From JBJMLO01 sp045805265 (GTDB lineage Bacteria; Actinomycetota; UBA4738; JACQTL01), in assembly GCA_045805265.1 (NCBI GenBank), contig JBJMLO010000006.1:39727-103726 (forward strand): a DNA stretch of 64,000 nucleotides. Direction: 5' to 3'. Below the pieces are notes generated by a model that was not told where the DNA came from, ran no database searches, and saw only the letters and a program-made list of their open reading frames with translations. This document shows, piece after piece, positions 48,391-57,014 of the stretch (the stretch's first letter is position 1; each line of letters starts with the position of its first letter). The position numbers and the translations under genes are program-made.

Positions 48391-50352
48391 ATGGTGCGAA
48401 GAGGTCTGGGTCGCCGTCGCGGTCGAAGTCTGGGGATCGTCGCGGCGGTGGTCGCGGCCACGGTCGGGTCCGGCCTCGTGGTGGCCACGCCCGCGCTGGC
48501 CACGAACGTCGTCAACTGCGCGAGCAGTGCGCTCCAGCCGAAGATCAACGGGGCGACCCCGGGCTCGACGCTGCTGCTCAAGGGCACGTGCGTCGGGAAC
48601 TTCGTCGTCGACAGGAATCTCACCCTGAAGGCCAGCCCCGCGGCAACGCTCGACGGGGATCAGCAGGGAACGACCCTGACCGTGATCGGCAGCCCGTCGG
48701 TTCACCTGGCCGGGCTCGTCGTCACGGGGGGGTTCGCGACCAACGGCGGCGGCATCGACCAGACGAGCGGCGGGAAGCTGACGCTCGACCACGTCACCGT
48801 CACCGGCAACCAGGCGGGCGGGGGTCCCACGGTGTTCGGCGGCGGGATCACGACGACCGGCACCCTCACGGTCGTCTCGTCCTCGATCGTCGGCAACCTG
48901 GCGTTCGCCGGTGACTCGGTGGATACCGTCGCGGCCGCTGCGGGCATCTACGCCAAGGGACCGACCACCGTCACGAGCTCGACGGTCTCGTCGAACGTGG
49001 CGACCGCCACGTCGTCGGGCGGCCAGGCCAGCGCTGTCGCCGGAGGGCTGTTGGTCCAGGGGGCTCCGTTGCAGCTCACGTCGTCACACGTCGACCACAA
49101 CCGGGTGACGGCGTCGACCGACTCCGACATCGCGAACGTGGAGGCCGGGGGGATCGACGATCTGTCGGCCGGGTTTGCGGTTTCGATCACTGGCTCGACC
49201 GTGAACGGCAACGTGCTCTCGGCCCGCTCGTCGAACGCGGGAGCCCTGGCGACGGGCGCCGGGGCGAGGCTCGCGACCCTGACCGCGACGCTGTCGAACA
49301 GCCAGTTCGCGGGCAACCAGGGCCATGCGGTGGCACACACGCAGTCGGCAAGCCAGGGCGGAGGGATCGCCGTCGCCGGGACGACCTCGATCACCCGCCT
49401 GCGCGTCGTCGGCAACCGCGTGACGGCCTCGGGTGGGCTGTCCGCCTTCGGAGGGGCGGCCGGCCTGGCCTCGTCGGGTCGGACCTCGATCGCGTCCTCG
49501 GTGGTCTCCGGCAACTCCGCGAGCATGGACGGGGGGACGAACGGCGCGTTCGCGGAGGGCGGCGGTTTCCTGGGGGCTTCGGGCCCGGTGAGGATCACCC
49601 GATCGACGTTCGACCGAGACCGGATCATCCTCCACTCCCAGGGACCCATCGCTTTGGCCGGCGGCGGCGCGATCTCGATCTCCTCGGGGCTCACCATGAA
49701 CGGATCCACCGTCAGCGGGTCCGTCGCCCATGCGACGGCGACGGGTTCGAACACGGCGGAGGGCGAGGGTGGCGGCATCGACCTGACGAGCTCGACCGCG
49801 CATGCCGCGATCACGAACTCCACCATCTCCGGGAACTCGGTCGTGGCCGACTCGGACGCCACGACCGGGACGAGCGACGGCCACGGCGGAGGCATCTCCA
49901 CCAAGACGAGCTCGGTGAAGCTCACCGACGCGACGGTCGCCGGCAACGGCGCGACGGGGTCGGGCCACACGCAGCTCCTGCGGGGGGGTGGCCTGTTCGT
50001 GAGCGCCGGGACGACGACCCTGATCGATTCGATCCTCGGGCTGAACTCCGCCCCGCTGTCCTCCGGCGGCCAGAACTGCTTCGGCCCGGTGGCCTCGGGA
50101 GGTCACAACGTGCTCGGCACCACCCTGGGGTGCACGTTCACGTCCTCAACCGGTGACCTGGTCGGGGTGGACCCCAAGCTCGGGTCGCTCGCGGCCAACG
50201 GCGGCGCCACGTTGACGCGTGCGCTGCTCGCGGCGAGCCCGGCGATCAACCACGTCCCTACCGGGTCATGCCTGTTGAAGGTCGACCAGCGCGGCATCCA
50301 TCGCCCCCAGGGCCCCGCCTGCGACTCCGGCGCCTTCGAGCGTAAGCCGTAA
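48391..50352 (+). CDS. secreted parallel beta-helix protein with choice-of-anchor Q end
   Basis: A 653-residue exported protein. Start is ATG 48391 after GGGAGGAGA; an Arg-rich signal peptide with hydrophobic core ends at about ATPALA (residue 38). The body consists of right-handed parallel beta-helix rungs with many SxVxGN and TVSGNSxxA turns and GGG(I/L) motifs, resembling polymorphic outer-membrane-like repeats. The C terminus (LLAASPAINHV, DQRGIHRPQGPACDSGAFE) is the choice-of-anchor Q type. Probably a surface or matrix protein, perhaps polysaccharide-binding; no catalytic residues could be identified. High Ser/Thr/Gly content is unlike the neighbours. Confidence 0.82.
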   Translation: MVRRGLGRRRGRSLGIVAAVVAATVGSGLVVATPALATNVVNCASSALQPKINGATPGSTLLLKGTCVGNFVVDRNLTLKASPAATLDGDQQGTTLTVIGSPSVHLAGLVVTGGFATNGGGIDQTSGGKLTLDHVTVTGNQAGGGPTVFGGGITTTGTLTVVSSSIVGNLAFAGDSVDTVAAAAGIYAKGPTTVTSSTVSSNVATATSSGGQASAVAGGLLVQGAPLQLTSSHVDHNRVTASTDSDIANVEAGGIDDLSAGFAVSITGSTVNGNVLSARSSNAGALATGAGARLATLTATLSNSQFAGNQGHAVAHTQSASQGGGIAVAGTTSITRLRVVGNRVTASGGLSAFGGAAGLASSGRTSIASSVVSGNSASMDGGTNGAFAEGGGFLGASGPVRITRSTFDRDRIILHSQGPIALAGGGAISISSGLTMNGSTVSGSVAHATATGSNTAEGEGGGIDLTSSTAHAAITNSTISGNSVVADSDATTGTSDGHGGGISTKTSSVKLTDATVAGNGATGSGHTQLLRGGGLFVSAGTTTLIDSILGLNSAPLSSGGQNCFGPVASGGHNVLGTTLGCTFTSSTGDLVGVDPKLGSLAANGGATLTRALLAASPAINHVPTGSCLLKVDQRGIHRPQGPACDSGAFERKP

Positions 50353-50358
50353 CCTGGC

Positions 50359-50922
50359 TCAGTATCCGCCGTAGCGGCCGCCGGACGGGGAGGCGCCTCC
50401 GCCTCCGCCGCCGCCGTTCGCGCTCTGACCGGCCGCGGTCACCGCGAACCAGACGCCCTCGATGCCCTCGCCGTTGCTCTGGCCGGGGCCCGAGTCGCCC
50501 GCGAACGTGTACAGGGGAACCCCGTCGTAGGTGACCTGCGTGATGCCGTCGGGACGCTTCACGGTCGCGACGGTCCCGGTCGCTCCGGAACCGGCCTCGG
50601 GTGTCCCCGACGCCTTCAGCGGCGGCCATGTGGTCGTGCAGGAGCCGGAGCACTGGATGTTCGAGCTCGTCTCGCCGGTGAGGCGGTAGAGCGTGAACCC
50701 CCGGGAGTCGACGAGGACCGTACCGAGGCCGCCCACGTTCTTGGCCTCGACGGTCGCCACCGACGACCCGCCTGCGGTCGTCGCCCCGCCACCCGGGGTC
50801 GTCGCCAAGCCCCCACCGGACCCCGCTCCACCGCTCTTGCCACAGGCCGTCGCCACCAACGCGAGAACGACCGCCGCCGTGCCCACCATCCGAAGTGCCC
50901 TGTCAGGCCTGACCCCGCCCAT
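50359..50922 (-). CDS. lipoprotein with secreted-repeat (Lipoprotein_15) domain
   Basis: A 187-residue lipoprotein: signal peptide ending in lipobox VATAC (Cys27), a Gly/Thr-rich linker, then LGTVLVDSRGFTLYRLTGETSSNIQCSGSCTTTWPPL and a second unit VTYDGVPLYTFAGDSGPGQSNGEGIEGVWFAV. The C-x-x-x-C-x4-WPPL pattern is typical of this family of unknown function. It ends in a Gly-rich tail. ATG 50922 follows AGGAGG. It converges with the beta-helix gene, six bases apart. Confidence 0.85.
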   Translation of the reverse strand: MGGVRPDRALRMVGTAAVVLALVATACGKSGGAGSGGGLATTPGGGATTAGGSSVATVEAKNVGGLGTVLVDSRGFTLYRLTGETSSNIQCSGSCTTTWPPLKASGTPEAGSGATGTVATVKRPDGITQVTYDGVPLYTFAGDSGPGQSNGEGIEGVWFAVTAAGQSANGGGGGGGASPSGGRYGGY

Positions 50923-51050
50923 CGCATCCTCCTCGAAGACCGTCCGCTCGTCGTCCGGCAGGTCTACGTTCGGTTCCCGTCGAGGGATCTTGCGGCACGG
51001 TGCGGTGGAGCGCGACCCGACGGCCCCTGCTCAGGCCGCACACTGTGGGG

Positions 51051-51464
51051 ATGGACGGCGACCTGGTCACCCCCGGAGGCATCGAGGTTCCCGCGCGCGC
51101 GATGGCATGGCGGTTCTCGCGTGGCACCGGGCCCGGCGGACAGGGCGTCAACACCACGGACAGCCGCGTCGAGCTGGTCGTGGACCTCACCGAGCTGGCG
51201 GCCCCGGACGAGGTCGCCGCCCGAGTGCGGCGCAAGCTCGGGGACGCGGTGCGGATCGTGGCGGCCGCGGAGCGCTCCCAGCTGCGCAATCGCGAGGCGG
51301 CCCTGCGGCGCCTCGGCGAGCGGCTCGACGCCGCAGCGCGGCCTCGCCGCCGGCGCACGCCGACGCGCCCGACGGCCGGCTCGGTCCGCAAGCGGCTCGA
51401 CACCAAGCGTCGTCGCGCGCAGGTCAAGGCGAAGCGGCGCGACCCGACGCCGGACGCGGACTGA
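51051..51464 (+). CDS. arfB: peptidyl-tRNA hydrolase ArfB-like (RF-1 domain, GGQ)
   Basis: A 137-residue protein from ATG 51051 with an RF-1 catalytic domain: FSRGTGPGGQGVNTTDSRVEL contains the GGQ that triggers hydrolysis of peptidyl-tRNA. A highly basic C-terminal tail (KRLDTKRRRAQVKAKRR) follows, as in ArfB, where it enters the empty mRNA channel of stalled ribosomes. Length fits ArfB (about 140), not a full release factor. It probably rescues ribosomes on truncated messages. GTG 51000 is an upstream alternative start. Confidence 0.85.
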   Translation: MDGDLVTPGGIEVPARAMAWRFSRGTGPGGQGVNTTDSRVELVVDLTELAAPDEVAARVRRKLGDAVRIVAAAERSQLRNREAALRRLGERLDAAARPRRRRTPTRPTAGSVRKRLDTKRRRAQVKAKRRDPTPDAD

Positions 51465-51960
51465 GCACCAAGCCCGGGCAAACCTCGTTCCTCCGGCCGG
51501 CAGCCGCCGCCGACGGTCACCCTCCGTTCGGACCCTCGGTGATGGCCGAATGGACGGTCGGGAACCGCCGTCCGGTGGAAGACGCCCCGATCGGAATCCG
51601 CGATCGTGTGCCGCAACGAGCACCTGGCTCCAGCCGATCCGACGACCGGCTCGGGAGCGCGGTCGACTCCAGTGGCCCGGCCCGAGAAATCCGCGGGCCG
51701 GGCCTCCGCATCTCGCCCCCCGGGGCTCGCCACGAGGATCTCCCACCGCAACACCGGCCGGTTCACGGAGGACTCCGGCATTGAGAAGCTCACGGCCCGG
51801 ATCGCCGTGGCCCGAGAACCTCCGCTCGTCTTCTACCGCGGATGTTGCCGCTGCAGCCATACAGATGAATCCCTCTGCCATGGTGCTCGCCATGCACCGT
51901 CAGGGTGCTCGGGTTCCAGATGCCGGGCCTCCAGCTCCCGGGGTTCCGGCAAAGGCCATC
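51465..51960. other. intergenic stretch, no convincing gene
   Basis: About 500 bp between the ArfB-like gene and a small ORF. Frames through it are open but have arginine-, serine- and proline-rich translations typical of non-coding high-GC DNA, and no motif, signal peptide or clear ribosome site was seen. No terminator, tRNA or repeat was recognised. It may contain a decayed gene. Confidence 0.4.
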
Positions 51961-52188
51961 ATGATCGCGAAGGCCGGCAGCTACGACCTGCGCGTCCATC
52001 ACGACCAGGTGCTGGTGCCGGTCCTGTACCGGAAGTGGAAGCTCGATCAGCTGACCGGGCTGACCGACGAGGCCGAGCGGGCTCGCGATGGGATCCGGGC
52101 CTTCCTGGAGATCATCGAGGCCACTGCGGGAGGCTTCGAGGAGAAGCGCGTCGCGCGCGCCGAGGTCGAAATCGCGGTCGGGCTCTGA
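51961..52188 (+). CDS. small hypothetical protein
   Basis: A 75-residue ORF from ATG 51961 (in-frame ATG 51880 would lengthen it by 27 residues of less gene-like sequence). It begins MIAKAGSYDLRVHHDQVLVPVLYRKWK and continues in an amphipathic helix DEAERARDGIRAFLEIIEATAGGFEEKRV. The balanced composition differs from the surrounding shadow frames, so it may be real. No family recognised; no strong ribosome site. Confidence 0.4.
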   Translation: MIAKAGSYDLRVHHDQVLVPVLYRKWKLDQLTGLTDEAERARDGIRAFLEIIEATAGGFEEKRVARAEVEIAVGL

Positions 52189-52411
52189 TCGGGTCGCCCG
52201 TCATGGAAACGTCCGCGATCTGCGCCACTTGCGACGTGATTGGCCGCGAAGATCGTGTTTAACAGAGCGTCACGAAGGTCGCGCGGCAAGTATGGGAAAA
52301 GGGTAGACTTGCCTGCAAGCAGACAGTCACCCGGCGGTTCGCGACGAGCGATCGATCGCTGAGTCATTTTCCTCGGCTCTCCCTCACTCCCCACGGACAT
52401 CTGGATCCACG

Positions 52412-52618
52412 ATGGAGGTCAATCGATTGCGATGCCCCAGTTGCGAATCTACTCGGATTCTCGTTGTGCTCGGCCCAAGCCCTCGCGCATCGTGCCGTGA
52501 TTGCGGTTGCCGGTGGGTCCAGGAGGGGAGCGAGCAGATCTCGATCCGGCGGCCGGGAGAGATCTCTGGGCGAACGAGGCATCCATCCAATCGGCGAAGG
52601 ACCGGAGGTGGCGCGTGA
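52412..52618 (+). CDS. small zinc-ribbon protein
   Basis: A 68-residue protein with two CxxC knuckles: CPSC at 8-11 and CRDC at 28-31 followed by GCRW, a zinc-ribbon spacing. The remaining sequence is basic. It overlaps the next small gene by GTGA (52615-52618), suggesting co-translation. Function unknown; such proteins may bind nucleic acids or other proteins. Confidence 0.5.
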   Translation: MEVNRLRCPSCESTRILVVLGPSPRASCRDCGCRWVQEGSEQISIRRPGEISGRTRHPSNRRRTGGGA

Positions 52619-52845
52619 GCGGGAGCGAGGGGGAAGCCCAGACGTGGGAGGGCGTCATGATCTACGAGATCGGGGCGAAGCTGCAGGGCACGTCCGCCGA
52701 ACCCGAGCTCATCGACCCCGATGAGCTGGGCGGCCGGCTTCGGCAGGCGATCGCCGCGGCGCTCGAGGCCTTCGATTCACGGGGAGCAGTCCAGTTCAGC
52801 GAGGTCCGATACGCGGGATCACGGGGAGCGTCGAAGTACCGGTGA
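52615..52845 (+). CDS. small hypothetical protein coupled to the zinc-ribbon gene
   Basis: A 76-residue acidic protein from GTG 52615, which overlaps the preceding stop and follows GGAGGTG. Sequence includes MIYEIGAKLQGTSAEPELIDPDELGGRLRQAIAAALEAFDSRGAVQFSEVRYAGSRG, consistent with a small alpha/beta domain. No family recognised. Confidence 0.5.
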   Translation: MSGSEGEAQTWEGVMIYEIGAKLQGTSAEPELIDPDELGGRLRQAIAAALEAFDSRGAVQFSEVRYAGSRGASKYR

Positions 52846-53066
52846 ACTGACCACGACGTCACGGGTCGACAGTTCGGACGCGGCCTGCGCATACTGGGGG
52901 AAGACGCGAACCCGTTCATGACGGGAGTGAGAACTCACGGGATCGCCGCCGTCGATCCGCCCAACTGCGGATGTCAACGGAGCCCAACCCGGAGCGATCT
53001 TCGCTCTTGCTTGCGCTCACGTCGGCGTCTGGCATCCGGGCAATGAGCAAGAAAAGGAGAAGCGAC

Positions 53067-53384
53067 ATGCGACACATGCGAATGGCGACTTACGAGATCA
53101 CGCAGGGAACTTTCCAGGAGGTTGCGGACTCCGCGAAGACGGGGATGCTGCCCAAGTTCCGGGAGCAGCCTGGCTTCGTCCGCTACGGAGTGGCCGACGT
53201 CGGCGACAACAAGCTCGTGTCGATCAGCCTGTGGGAGACGCACGAGGCGGCCGAGGCCGCGGCGCCCGTCGCCGCCGCTTGGGTGGCCGAGCACATCGCC
53301 GACCGGATCTCGCTCCGCGAGAACTACGTCGGCGACCTGGCCTTCTACCAGGGCATCGGCGAAGCGGCGCCCGCGACCGTCTGA
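53067..53384 (+). CDS. ABM-type (antibiotic biosynthesis monooxygenase-like) small protein
   Basis: A 105-residue ferredoxin-like dimeric barrel protein. ATG 53067 is chosen because AAAAGGAGA ends seven bases upstream; ATG 53043 is in frame. The sequence MRMATYEITQGTFQEVADSAKTGMLPKFREQPGFVRYGVADVGDNKLVSISLWETHEAAEAA shows the usual beta-alpha-beta pattern with the GF-x-Y and SxWET segments. Members act on small aromatics, degrade haem, or are uncharacterised. A terminator follows. Confidence 0.78.
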   Translation: MRHMRMATYEITQGTFQEVADSAKTGMLPKFREQPGFVRYGVADVGDNKLVSISLWETHEAAEAAAPVAAAWVAEHIADRISLRENYVGDLAFYQGIGEAAPATV

Positions 53385-53445
53385 CCGATTCGCGGGAGGG
53401 GCGAACGGGGGGACGTACCCAGCCGCGACCGGTCCGACCAGGAGA

Positions 53446-53474
53446 GAGTCCACCTCGGTGGGCTCTTTCTCTTT
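53446..53474 (+). terminator. intrinsic terminator after the ABM-like gene
   Basis: GAGTCCAC (53446-53453) pairs with GTGGGCTC (53458-53465, one G-T pair) around a CTCG loop, followed by TTTCTCTTT. It lies about 60 bp after the stop codon. Confidence 0.75.
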
Positions 53475-53692
53475 GTCGGAGGCACGGCGTGTGGCCTTCC
53501 CCGAGGACCCACTCGGCCGGCGGGGTGCGGGCCGCCCCCGATCGTGTATCCTTCTGCTCGAGGGTTTGCATCGCGGTTTCGGTTCGTTTTCCCAAACGCT
53601 GTGGCTTCGAGCAGTTCCCTCCCGGCACCACGCCGGAGGCCCACCGGACAGCAGCCAGGTTCGTGTGGAGCCAGGGAAGGAGGGAAATAGCA

Positions 53693-53896
53693 ATGACGAC
53701 TGGAACCGTGAAGTGGTTCAACCCTGAGAAGGGGTTCGGCTTCATCACTCCTGAGGACGGTCCCGACGTGTTCGTGCATTTCAGCGCGATCCAGGGTGCG
53801 GGCTACCGCAACCTCGAGGAGAACCAGAAGGTCGAGTTCGATGTCAGCCAGGGGCCGAAGGGCCCCCAGGCCAGCAACGTGCGGCCGATCGCCTAA
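53693..53896 (+). CDS. cspA: cold-shock protein, CspA family
   Basis: A 67-residue cold-shock domain: TGTVKWFNPEKGFGFITPEDG contains RNP1 (KGFGFI) and VFVHFSAI is RNP2. It binds single-stranded RNA or DNA and acts as an RNA chaperone. The gap of more than 200 bp after the previous terminator is probably a long 5' leader, as is common for csp genes; it also contains GGGAAGGAGGGAAA just before the ATG. A strong terminator follows, so it is a monocistronic unit. Confidence 0.96.
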   Translation: MTTGTVKWFNPEKGFGFITPEDGPDVFVHFSAIQGAGYRNLEENQKVEFDVSQGPKGPQASNVRPIA

Positions 53897-53914
53897 CGGC
53901 GAACCAGTACTGAG

Positions 53915-53946
53915 GAGGCCCGCCACGCGAGTGGCGGGCCTCTTCG
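53915..53946 (+). terminator. strong intrinsic terminator after cspA
   Basis: A perfect 12-bp stem (GAGGCCCGCCAC, 53915-53926, with its complement 53931-53942) with GCGA loop, followed by a short TTCGTAT tract, 18 bp after the cspA stop. Confidence 0.85.
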
Positions 53947-54001
53947 TATCTCGGGGGGGTGGGCGCATTCGGCCGTGACGGTCCCGACCGACCCACCCGC
54001 G

Positions 54002-56617
54002 TCAGGGGGGTCCGGTGCCGCAGGCGAACGACGACTTGGTGTCGTTCGAGGGGTCGGCGTCGGGCCCGCTGTCCAGGGACACGGTGGCGTCGAAGCGTGC
54101 GCTCAGGCCTGCTCCGCACCCTCCGGGGTACGTGACGACCTCCTGGCTGTTCGCAGCGAGCGCTTCACGATGCTCCGTGTCGGGCGTGGATCCCTCAGGG
54201 CCGACTGTCACCGTGAACGGCCCGGCGTCGCAGTTGGCCTCGTTGGCGACGGTCACGCTGGACGAATCGAGGCTCACGACGGCCAAGTCGGGGACGACAC
54301 ACGGTGTCGTCGCTGGGGCCGACGTTGCGGCATGGGTCGTGGGGGGGGTTGTCACCCCGTTCGTCGTGGGTGGGATCGACGTGGGCGGCTGGGACGTCGG
54401 GGGCGGCGATTCCGACGGCCGCGTGAGCCCCCGCACCGACGTCCCCGTCCACACCACGCCGTCCTGTTCACCGGACGGGCCGCCGCTGCCCACGCCGACG
54501 AGCCCACGGTCGCCCAGCGTGACCGCGAGCATGGCCTGGGGTCCCGTTCCCGAGAACACGTCGGGGGCGGAGGGAGCTTCGATCCAGTGCCGTCCCCCGT
54601 CGAGCGACGACCACACCGCGCCCTCGTCGCCGTCGGTGCCAACTGCCACCAGCCCCTGGTCCAGGGAGACGACGTCGTTCATGGTCTGATGTGCTGCGCG
54701 GCCGGCGACCGCCGACGAGGCAGACCACGTTTGGCCGTCCGTGCTGATCCAGGCGGCCGCGCGAGACCCCCGGTTCCCGACGGCCACGAGGGCGGGCTGC
54801 ACCGTCCGCTGTTTCGGCCCCGACGGCACGAACGCGACCGAGGCGGCCCCGCCGGCGAAGCTCGCTCCCGCGGGAAGCGTGAGCTCCCGCCAACTCGACC
54901 CTTCGGCGGAGTACCAGGCGGCCATCCGTCCCCGATCGGTTCCGACTGCGTACAGCCCATCGCTCACCGAGGTTCCCGGCAGTACCCGAACGGCGCCCGA
55001 CATGGACTGCGCACCCGCCCGCGCCAGCGCCCGGACCGACACGCGGCCCCAGTCCGTGGCGTTGGCCGACCTCCACACCGCGGCGTCCCCGTTGCTCGTC
55101 CCCACCGCCAGGAGGCCGGTGACACCACCGATCACATCATCGGCCTCCTGCGAGCCGTGCCCGCCGAGACCGGTCCCCGAGCTCACCCAGCTGTCGCCGG
55201 TCTCGGAGGTCCACGACACCGCGTCGGATCCCCGCGCGCCGACCGCGACCAAGTGCGGTGTCCGGCCGGCAAGGCGGGGCCACACCCCGTTCAGCGCCCC
55301 CTTCGTCTTTCCGACGAGAGTGGCGGGGAGCCACCGGACACCGTCGGGGGACGTCCACACGGCGCTCGCTCCGGTGCCGCCCGCGCCGGGAACCGTACCG
55401 ACGGCGATCAGCGTGGGAGATCCGGGGGTGACGTCGTGGATCTCCTGGATGCCGGCTCCCTGGAGCGCCGGCGCGGTGACGCGCTGCCATGAGATCGCGA
55501 GGCCGCGAGGCCGTGTCGGCGACGGCGACCCCCCGCCGAGCAGCACCACGGCCGCGACGCCGCCCCCGACGAGCAGGAGCGACGCGAGCGCGATCAGCAC
55601 GGTCCGACCGCGCCGCGACCGCTGCGGGCGCGGCTCCGGCCGCTCTGGCGACACCACGACGGGCACGGCAGCGCCCGCCGGAGCAACGACCGATCCCGGA
55701 GCCGGTGCGGCCGGTGGAGGGAAGCGAGGAGGAACCGGAGCGCCGGGAGGGGTCCACGCGCTCATCCGCGTCTGCGAGGGCGCTGCCGGCATCGCTGTGC
55801 GCATCGCCTCTATCAGGTCGGAGCACGACGCGAATCGATCGGCCGGATTCTTGGCCATTGCCCGCTGGACGGCGGCGTCCACGCCCGGTGGGATCTCGGG
55901 CCGGGTCGCCGAGGGGGCCGGCGGGGGCTCGGTCAGGTGGGCGAACATGATGTGCGCCTCGATCTCGCCGGTGAACGGGGGATTCCCGGTCAGGGCTTCG
56001 AACACGACGCAGCCCAGCGCGTACTGATCCGCCCGCCCGTCGAGCCGCTCGCCGCGGAGCTGCTCGGGGGCGAGGTAGCTGAGCGTCCCGACCACCATGC
56101 CGGTGACCGTGATCCGGCTGGCCGAGTCCATGCGTTTGGCCAAGCCGAAGTCGGTCAGGAACACCTGCTCGCGGGGCCCGCCAGCGATGAGGATGTTCGC
56201 GGGCTTGATGTCGCGGTGGATGAGCCCGGCCGCGTGGGCCACGTCCAGCGCGTCCGCGATCGGCCGCAGCAGCTCGACCGCCCGTTCCGCAGCCAGCGGG
56301 CCCTCGGCGATGCGCGCGCTCAGGTCGGACCCCCGCACGTAGCGCATCGCCAGGTAGAGGGTCTCCCCCTCCTCCCCGGCGTCGTAGATCGGAATGATGT
56401 TGGGGTGCTCCAGGGAGGCAGCCAGCTGCGCCTCGCGGATGAACCGGGCCCGGAACCCGGCGTCCGCGCCGAGCTCCTCCGCCACGATCTTCAGCGCGAC
56501 CCGTCGCTCGAGCTGTGCCTGTTCGGCGAGGTAGACAATCCCCATCCCGCCGCGCCCGACCACGTCCACGATCCGGTAGTGCCCGAGCTGCCTGCCGATC
56601 TGGGGGTCCGGTGCCAT
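54002..56617 (-). CDS. Ser/Thr protein kinase with extracellular BNR-like repeats and CARDB domain
   Basis: An 871-residue single-span receptor-like kinase. Residues about 12-270 are a Hanks kinase (GRGGMGIVY, ALKI, HRDIKPANILI, DFGLAKRM, APEQL). A Pro/Ala-rich juxtamembrane follows, then a span at about 339-361 (TVLIALASLLLVGGGVAAVVLL). Outside, roughly 370-720 has repeated AVWxSxDGxxW and LVAVGxxGxxAAxW units resembling BNR/beta-propeller blades; a Pro/Thr stretch leads to a CARDB-like domain (VVPDLAVVSLDSSSVTVANEANCDAGPFTVTVG). It is not the usual PASTA type. Ligand unknown; it may sense cell-surface polymers. ATG 56617 precedes the kinase by a normal distance. Confidence 0.88.
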   Translation of the reverse strand: MAPDPQIGRQLGHYRIVDVVGRGGMGIVYLAEQAQLERRVALKIVAEELGADAGFRARFIREAQLAASLEHPNIIPIYDAGEEGETLYLAMRYVRGSDLSARIAEGPLAAERAVELLRPIADALDVAHAAGLIHRDIKPANILIAGGPREQVFLTDFGLAKRMDSASRITVTGMVVGTLSYLAPEQLRGERLDGRADQYALGCVVFEALTGNPPFTGEIEAHIMFAHLTEPPPAPSATRPEIPPGVDAAVQRAMAKNPADRFASCSDLIEAMRTAMPAAPSQTRMSAWTPPGAPVPPRFPPPAAPAPGSVVAPAGAAVPVVVSPERPEPRPQRSRRGRTVLIALASLLLVGGGVAAVVLLGGGSPSPTRPRGLAISWQRVTAPALQGAGIQEIHDVTPGSPTLIAVGTVPGAGGTGASAVWTSPDGVRWLPATLVGKTKGALNGVWPRLAGRTPHLVAVGARGSDAVSWTSETGDSWVSSGTGLGGHGSQEADDVIGGVTGLLAVGTSNGDAAVWRSANATDWGRVSVRALARAGAQSMSGAVRVLPGTSVSDGLYAVGTDRGRMAAWYSAEGSSWRELTLPAGASFAGGAASVAFVPSGPKQRTVQPALVAVGNRGSRAAAWISTDGQTWSASSAVAGRAAHQTMNDVVSLDQGLVAVGTDGDEGAVWSSLDGGRHWIEAPSAPDVFSGTGPQAMLAVTLGDRGLVGVGSGGPSGEQDGVVWTGTSVRGLTRPSESPPPTSQPPTSIPPTTNGVTTPPTTHAATSAPATTPCVVPDLAVVSLDSSSVTVANEANCDAGPFTVTVGPEGSTPDTEHREALAANSQEVVTYPGGCGAGLSARFDATVSLDSGPDADPSNDTKSSFACGTGPP

Positions 56618-56797
56618 GATCGAGATTCCGTCTCCTCCGCTATCCGGGCGCATGGTGACATTTCGGAGCGGAAAGATGAACCCCTGCCGTGGGGGTCCCG
56701 GTGGAGCCGGAGGTGGGGTCCGGGCCGCCATACGGTCGCCCCAGCCACCCAGATCCCGTGGTTGGCCCTTCCCTCCGAGTCGTATTCTTAAAGGACC

Positions 56798-56992
56798 ATG
56801 CGCAAACCGTCGGGCGTCTATCGGCTCGACAAGACGGTGTGGCGGGTCACGGAGAGCGTCGAGGGCGGCCTGCGGGTCGAGGTCCTGACCGACGGAGTGT
56901 GGGTGCCGGGTCGGACCAACATGGTGGGGCTCCGGCTGCACCAGTCCACGAAACGCCTCACACCCCAGGAGATCAGGGCCCTGCCCGCCTGA
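56798..56992 (+). CDS. small hypothetical protein
   Basis: A 64-residue protein, MRKPSGVYRLDKTVWRVTESVEGG then VEVLTDGVWVPGRTNMVGLRL and LTPQEIRALPA, likely one small beta-sheet. TATTCT at 56783-56788 is ten bases before the ATG, so the message may be leaderless; the -35 (TTGGCC, 56762) is only 15 bases from it. Divergent from the kinase gene. No family recognised. Confidence 0.6.
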   Translation: MRKPSGVYRLDKTVWRVTESVEGGLRVEVLTDGVWVPGRTNMVGLRLHQSTKRLTPQEIRALPA

Positions 56993-57014
56993 GCACCCCG
57001 GCTCCGGCGCTCGT

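Noticed and set aside
51465..52262. Long open frames of 200-350 codons across the post-arfB region
   Set aside because: Composition is that of non-coding high-GC sequence; only the last 75 codons (51961-52188) look gene-like.
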